8,534 nucleotides of DNA from Ferroglobus sp. (GTDB lineage Archaea; Halobacteriota; Archaeoglobi; Archaeoglobales; Archaeoglobaceae): positions 1 to 8,534 of the forward strand of contig WAQS01000194.1 in the NCBI GenBank assembly GCA_015520115.1, read 5' to 3'. The position numbers and the translations under genes are program-made. Positions 5,739 through 8,534 of this stretch are shown in pieces. Positions within the stretch are counted from its first letter, which is position 1. Every line of letters begins with the position of its first letter. A model generated the notes under the pieces. It had not been told where the DNA came from. It saw only the letters and a list, made by a program, of their open reading frames with translations, and searched no databases.

Positions 5739-6783
5739 GAAAGCTTACGCCTACAACGCAAAAACCGACTCCCTCTACGAACTGGACGAGGAGGCTTTAA
5801 ACTTTTTTATTTCCCTTGACGGAAAAGAGGTTGAGATAGAGGAGGAGCTTTATGAATACTTGAGGAGGGAGGGATTTTTCGGAAATTCGCTACCGGATTT
5901 TAAGGAGCAGAAGGAATTTCCGAGTTTAAGGTATTTGCTCGTTCACGTGACTTACAACTGCAACTTAAAATGCGAACACTGCTACGTTGAAAAAAGAGAT
6001 GTTTTTATGGATCAAGAGGTTTTCGAATCTTTAGCCAGAAATTTCTACGAAATGGGAGGGTTAAAATTAATTGTAACCGGAGGTGAACCGCTGACACACC
6101 CTAAAATATTTGATTTCCTTAGAATAGCTCGGAAGTATCCGTACAGGATCGTTCTCCTGACGAACGGATTGCTTATAGATGAAAGAACGGCAAGAGAACT
6201 TTCAAAACTTGTTGATGAGGTTCAAATTAGTTTGGACGGGTTGAATGGGCATAAAATGCTGAGAGGTGTGGATTACCGAGTTGTTGTAGAGAAGATAAAG
6301 CTTTTGAGGGAACTGGTCGACGTTTCCGTTGCTACCATGATAACCAAGTACAACTTGGAAGAACTTGAGAGAATGAAAGATCTGGTAGAATCTCTCAAAG
6401 TTAAAAGTTGGAACATAGATTTTCCGAGTTGCAGCGAGGAAATAGTTCCAGATTTCGATAAGGCATCTCTGATCTCCCTCGGCTTTGGTGAAGCTCACGA
6501 AGCTGCGGAAGGATATTTGTGCGGAACTCACCTCGCCTCAGTCACTCCGAAAGGAGAAGTGACGAAGTGCGGATTTTTTGAAGACACTGTTGGAGATGTT
6601 TTCGATCTGGAAGACGCTTGGAGAGAACTTAGGAGGAAATACATATGGAGTCTTTCCGAGCTGAAGTGCAAGTGCGACTTCGTGAGGGAGTGCAAAGGAG
6701 GTTGTAGATACAGAGCTTTGCACTACTCCGGAGATATTTTCGGAGAAGATCCGGTGATGTGCGCGATTTTCAAAGCTCGGTAA
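5680..6783 (+). CDS. Radical SAM/SPASM enzyme with N-terminal RRE-like region (candidate peptide-modifying enzyme)
   Basis: 367 residues. After a basic tail (1-19), residues 20-68 have the pattern of a PqqD-like RiPP recognition element (YNAKTDSLYELDEEALNFF, then a helical segment). The radical SAM core begins near residue 84, with the [4Fe-4S] ligands C94, C98 and C101 in CNLKCEHC, then GGEPL at 134-138. The SPASM part has C281, C297 (Cx10Gx4C), C330, C332, C338, C342 and a final C361, enough for two auxiliary clusters; the central group is CxC-x5-C-x3-C, not the common CxxC form. Enzymes of this build install thioether, C-C or similar links on peptides, so the upstream Cys-rich ORFs are candidate substrates. 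Start TTG 5680 is chosen for its strong Shine-Dalgarno site; no ATG or GTG is usable near the N-terminus. Heme-pathway relatives (AhbC/AhbD/NirJ) share SPASM, but the RRE argues against them. The 3' end overlaps the channel gene by 14 bp. Confidence 0.85.
   Translation: MRKLRKRLKLSKRLLLRRFEKAYAYNAKTDSLYELDEEALNFFISLDGKEVEIEEELYEYLRREGFFGNSLPDFKEQKEFPSLRYLLVHVTYNCNLKCEHCYVEKRDVFMDQEVFESLARNFYEMGGLKLIVTGGEPLTHPKIFDFLRIARKYPYRIVLLTNGLLIDERTARELSKLVDEVQISLDGLNGHKMLRGVDYRVVVEKIKLLRELVDVSVATMITKYNLEELERMKDLVESLKVKSWNIDFPSCSEEIVPDFDKASLISLGFGEAHEAAEGYLCGTHLASVTPKGEVTKCGFFEDTVGDVFDLEDAWRELRRKYIWSLSELKCKCDFVRECKGGCRYRALHYSGDIFGEDPVMCAIFKAR
5727..5734 (+). other. Shine-Dalgarno-like GAGGAGGT directly at the ORF2 stop, without a usable start codon
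   Basis: GAGGAGGT runs into GTT TGA, the last codon and stop of the 72-residue ORF. No ATG, GTG or TTG in the radical SAM frame follows within initiation distance. Shine-Dalgarno-like sequence ahead of a slow stop codon is known to promote +1 frameshifting (bacterial prfB is the classic case). A +1 shift here would fuse ORF2 straight onto the RRE region. Chance GAG codons are the plain alternative. Confidence 0.3.
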
Positions 6784-7747
6784 TTCTGTTTTTCGCTATG
6801 TAGATAATCTCGTCTCCCTCCGTTATTCTCAAACTCTTTTCGGGGTTTAACATCACCTTGCCCTCCCTTACGACACCAAGAACTATTGCATCCCGCTTTT
6901 CCTTCATTTCGAGCATTACCTCCTCGAACGTCTTGCCCATAGATCCGCTAATCTTATTTTCGAAGATGTCCATTCCCTCAGTGGACATAAGCTCGCTGAA
7001 GACGGAGGAAATCCTCGGAGCGAAAACGAATCTGCAAAGAAACAGTCCGGAGAACTCATTTGATGATATTGTTTGTTCAACTCCAAGCATTTCGAGAGCC
7101 CTCTTTACTTTTGGATCTGATACAACGCAAGCGATTCTTATATTTTCATTCATCTTTTTTACGGCTATCGCTGAGAGGAGAGTTTCGTTGTCGGTTTTCC
7201 CGGAAATTATCGAAAAAGCAGCTTTTTCTACTCCAGCTCTTTTAAGAACTTCTTCGTCGGTTATGTCTCCATTAATAAAAACGAGGTTTTCGTGCTCTAT
7301 TGGAATGCTTTCGACATCTGCAACAACCGCAACCTCTATTCTTTCCTTCAGAAGCTCTTTAACAGCCACCTCTATCACACCGTTCCATCCCAGAGCAATA
7401 ACGTGGTCTTCCATAAAGACCCTCGGTCTTCTTTTTAAACCTTTTTCGATCATAATTTCAGCCATTGAAGCGAGCATGACTCCGAGGACGCCTATCCCGC
7501 TTATCATAACAAAAATTGATAAGACTTTTCCAATTTCGGTTTTCGGAGTTATGTCTCCGTAACCTACTGTCGTGGTGGTTGTTATAACCCAGTAAAGGGA
7601 GTCAAAAAGGGAAACTCCTTCGACTTTGTGAAACAGAAGGGAGGAAAATGTCCAGAGGAGAAGAATGTAGAGGGCTGAGTAGGCAAAAACCTTTCTTTCC
7701 TTTAGAACGGATGTTAGCTTTTTTAGGATTTTGATCAGAACTATCAT
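6770..7747 (-). CDS. Two-transmembrane potassium channel with RCK domains (MthK-like)
   Basis: 325 residues. TM1 spans about 21-39 and TM2 about 74-100, separated by a pore loop with the potassium filter TTTTTVGYGD (56-65). Glycines in ISGIGVLGV (83-89) can serve as the gating hinge. The RCK N-terminal Rossmann region starts at HVIALGWNG (115-123) and the RCK C-terminal region fills about 245-325. Four subunits would make the pore and the RCK domains a cytoplasmic gating ring. D186 (KTDNET) is near the position of MthK D184, but the MthK Ca2+ ligands E210/E212 appear replaced (CVVSDPK), so a different ligand or nucleotide is likely. The ATG overlaps the TGA of mfnA as ATGA, indicating one mRNA and coupled translation. 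Met112, at the membrane/RCK junction, may be an internal start. The family is certain. Confidence 0.95.
   Translation of the reverse strand: MIVLIKILKKLTSVLKERKVFAYSALYILLLWTFSSLLFHKVEGVSLFDSLYWVITTTTTVGYGDITPKTEIGKVLSIFVMISGIGVLGVMLASMAEIMIEKGLKRRPRVFMEDHVIALGWNGVIEVAVKELLKERIEVAVVADVESIPIEHENLVFINGDITDEEVLKRAGVEKAAFSIISGKTDNETLLSAIAVKKMNENIRIACVVSDPKVKRALEMLGVEQTISSNEFSGLFLCRFVFAPRISSVFSELMSTEGMDIFENKISGSMGKTFEEVMLEMKEKRDAIVLGVVREGKVMLNPEKSLRITEGDEIIYIAKNRITEL
7412..7430 (-). other. Possible internal start (Met112) with adjacent stem-loop in the channel gene
   Basis: In the mRNA sense, arms AAGACC and GGTCTT pair around GAG, and the second arm ends one base before the ATG of Met112 (7414-7412), which begins the soluble RCK region MEDHVIALGW. 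MthK is known to produce a separate RCK polypeptide from an internal start (Met107) at the same junction. Here the weak ribosome-site-like GAGGGT would be inside the stem. This is suggestive only. Confidence 0.3.
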
Positions 7748-8534
7748 AGTCTTTTCAGCTCTTCAACGAACTCGTCTATCATTTCCTTTGTTACGTGGGG
7801 CATCACTACCATTCTTATAGCTTTTGGCTCTCTTATCGTCGAGATGACCCATCCTCTCCTATATAGCTCCTCCTTTATTTTTTCTGCCCTTTCCGTTTTG
7901 AAAGCCACGACGTTCATAATTGGCTCAATTACAGGCTCGTAGCCGATCTCTCTCATCTTTTCGACGAGGTACTTCGTGTTTTCCATGCATTTTTCAACTA
8001 TCTTTTTCATTCCTTCGAAACCGAGCCCTTTCAGCACGGCGTAACTTGAAGCGACTCCCGTTCCCGGACGGGTTCCGGTTAGTGTGAACTGATGCTTCGT
8101 CGTTAGGTAGGGAGTTTCTACTTCAAGCAGCTTCAAAAAGCTCTCGTCTCTGAAGAGAATGCCTCCAGCAGGAATCGTAGCCATTCCCATTTTGTGAGGA
8201 TCCAAGGTTATGGAAGTTACTCCATCCAATTCAAAGTCGAAGGGAACTTTTCTTTCAAGAAACGGTAAAACGAGTCCACCAAAGGCTGCGTCAACGTGGA
8301 GGGGTATGTCTCTCTCGACGGCTATCTTCGAAAGCTCGTCGATCGGATCGACTTGCCCAAGCTCGGTCGTTCCTGCGATTCCAACTATTGCTACTGTATT
8401 TTCGTCGATCGTCTTCTCAACCTCGGTTACGTTCACTTTGTACTCTTCATCCAGCCCTACCCTCTTTATTTCCACCGCAAGAAGGTCTCCAATCTTTTCG
8501 AAGGAGAAGTGGGCTGATTTCGGAATTACTATAT
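7744..8534 (-). CDS. mfnA: L-tyrosine/L-aspartate decarboxylase MfnA, C-terminal part (5' end outside window)
   Basis: The frame continues past a GTG at 8475 to the window edge (IVIPKSAHFSFEKIGDLLAVEIKRVG), so that GTG is internal. 262 residues are visible, and roughly the first hundred are missing compared with the family. This is a PLP enzyme of the group II decarboxylase fold: GIAGTTELGQVDPIDEL, HVDAAFGG with the Asp that contacts the PLP ring nitrogen, and LDPHKMG with the Schiff-base lysine (codon 8191-8193), then TLTGTRPG. In methanogens MfnA makes tyramine for methanofuran; in other archaea homologues decarboxylate aspartate to beta-alanine for coenzyme A. If the host is an Archaeoglobales member, which uses methanofuran, either role fits, and the sequence does not decide it. 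The stop overlaps the start of the potassium channel gene by four bases. The promoter is off the window. Confidence 0.93.
   Translation of the reverse strand, partial: IVIPKSAHFSFEKIGDLLAVEIKRVGLDEEYKVNVTEVEKTIDENTVAIVGIAGTTELGQVDPIDELSKIAVERDIPLHVDAAFGGLVLPFLERKVPFDFELDGVTSITLDPHKMGMATIPAGGILFRDESFLKLLEVETPYLTTKHQFTLTGTRPGTGVASSYAVLKGLGFEGMKKIVEKCMENTKYLVEKMREIGYEPVIEPIMNVVAFKTERAEKIKEELYRRGWVISTIREPKAIRMVVMPHVTKEMIDEFVEELKRL

Noticed and set aside
5680..6783. Radical SAM enzyme as a heme-pathway enzyme (AhbC, AhbD or NirJ)
   Set aside because: The SPASM part is compatible, but the N-terminal PqqD-like region and adjacent small Cys ORFs fit peptide modification better; no heme genes are in view.
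6858..7562. 234-codon plus-strand frame opposite the potassium channel gene
   Set aside because: It is low-complexity Ser/Thr/Phe-rich sequence produced by the antisense of the channel codons; the minus-strand protein has clear motifs.
8473..8475. GTG 8475 as the start of mfnA
   Set aside because: The frame stays open to the window edge with family-like sequence upstream, and the protein would lack its N-terminal third.

Overview
This is a gene-dense archaeal window, most likely from the Archaeoglobales; the genus is an inference, with Ferroglobus, Geoglobus or a relative being plausible. The evidence is an archaeal-type topoisomerase I with C-terminal zinc modules, an MfnA-type tyrosine/aspartate decarboxylase (methanofuran or coenzyme A pathway), a respiratory-type [NiFe]-hydrogenase large subunit, a DUF99 protein, AGG/AGA arginine codons and archaeal TATA boxes. 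In five genes the TATA centre lies 25-27 bp from the start codon, which predicts leaderless mRNAs.

Layout. 1-603 (+): C-terminal part of a [NiFe]-hydrogenase large subunit. 607-2037 (-): a DUF99 (Endo dU-like) protein, preceded by a CAP/SCP-domain protein that has no signal peptide. 2038-2073: a 36-bp divergent promoter. 2074-4035 (+): topA. 4025-5122 (-): a RibBA-like fusion with an intact GTP cyclohydrolase II half and a degenerate DHBP synthase half. 5175-5360 (-): a small zinc-ribbon protein. 5361-5503: a divergent, AT-rich intergenic region. 5504-6783 (+): the most unusual locus, with three overlapping ORFs in three different frames: a 20-residue Cys-ending peptide, a 72-residue Cys-containing ORF, and a radical SAM/SPASM enzyme with an N-terminal RRE (PqqD-like) region. 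6770-7747 (-): a two-TM potassium channel with RCK domains, overlapping by ATGA the upstream mfnA (7744 to beyond 8534, -).

How the genes relate. Most are housekeeping or metabolic genes placed back to back, with convergent 3' ends overlapping by 11 and 14 bp. The 5504-6783 locus stands apart. Unlike its neighbours it uses Shine-Dalgarno sites instead of leaderless starts, and two of its three starts are TTG. Its layout (tiny Cys-rich peptide, small Cys protein, RRE-radical SAM-SPASM enzyme) is what a ribosomally synthesised, post-translationally modified peptide (RiPP) pathway looks like. It is the best candidate here for an undescribed system. A competing reading is one frameshifted or recoded gene. 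No tRNA, rRNA, CRISPR array or insertion sequence was seen.
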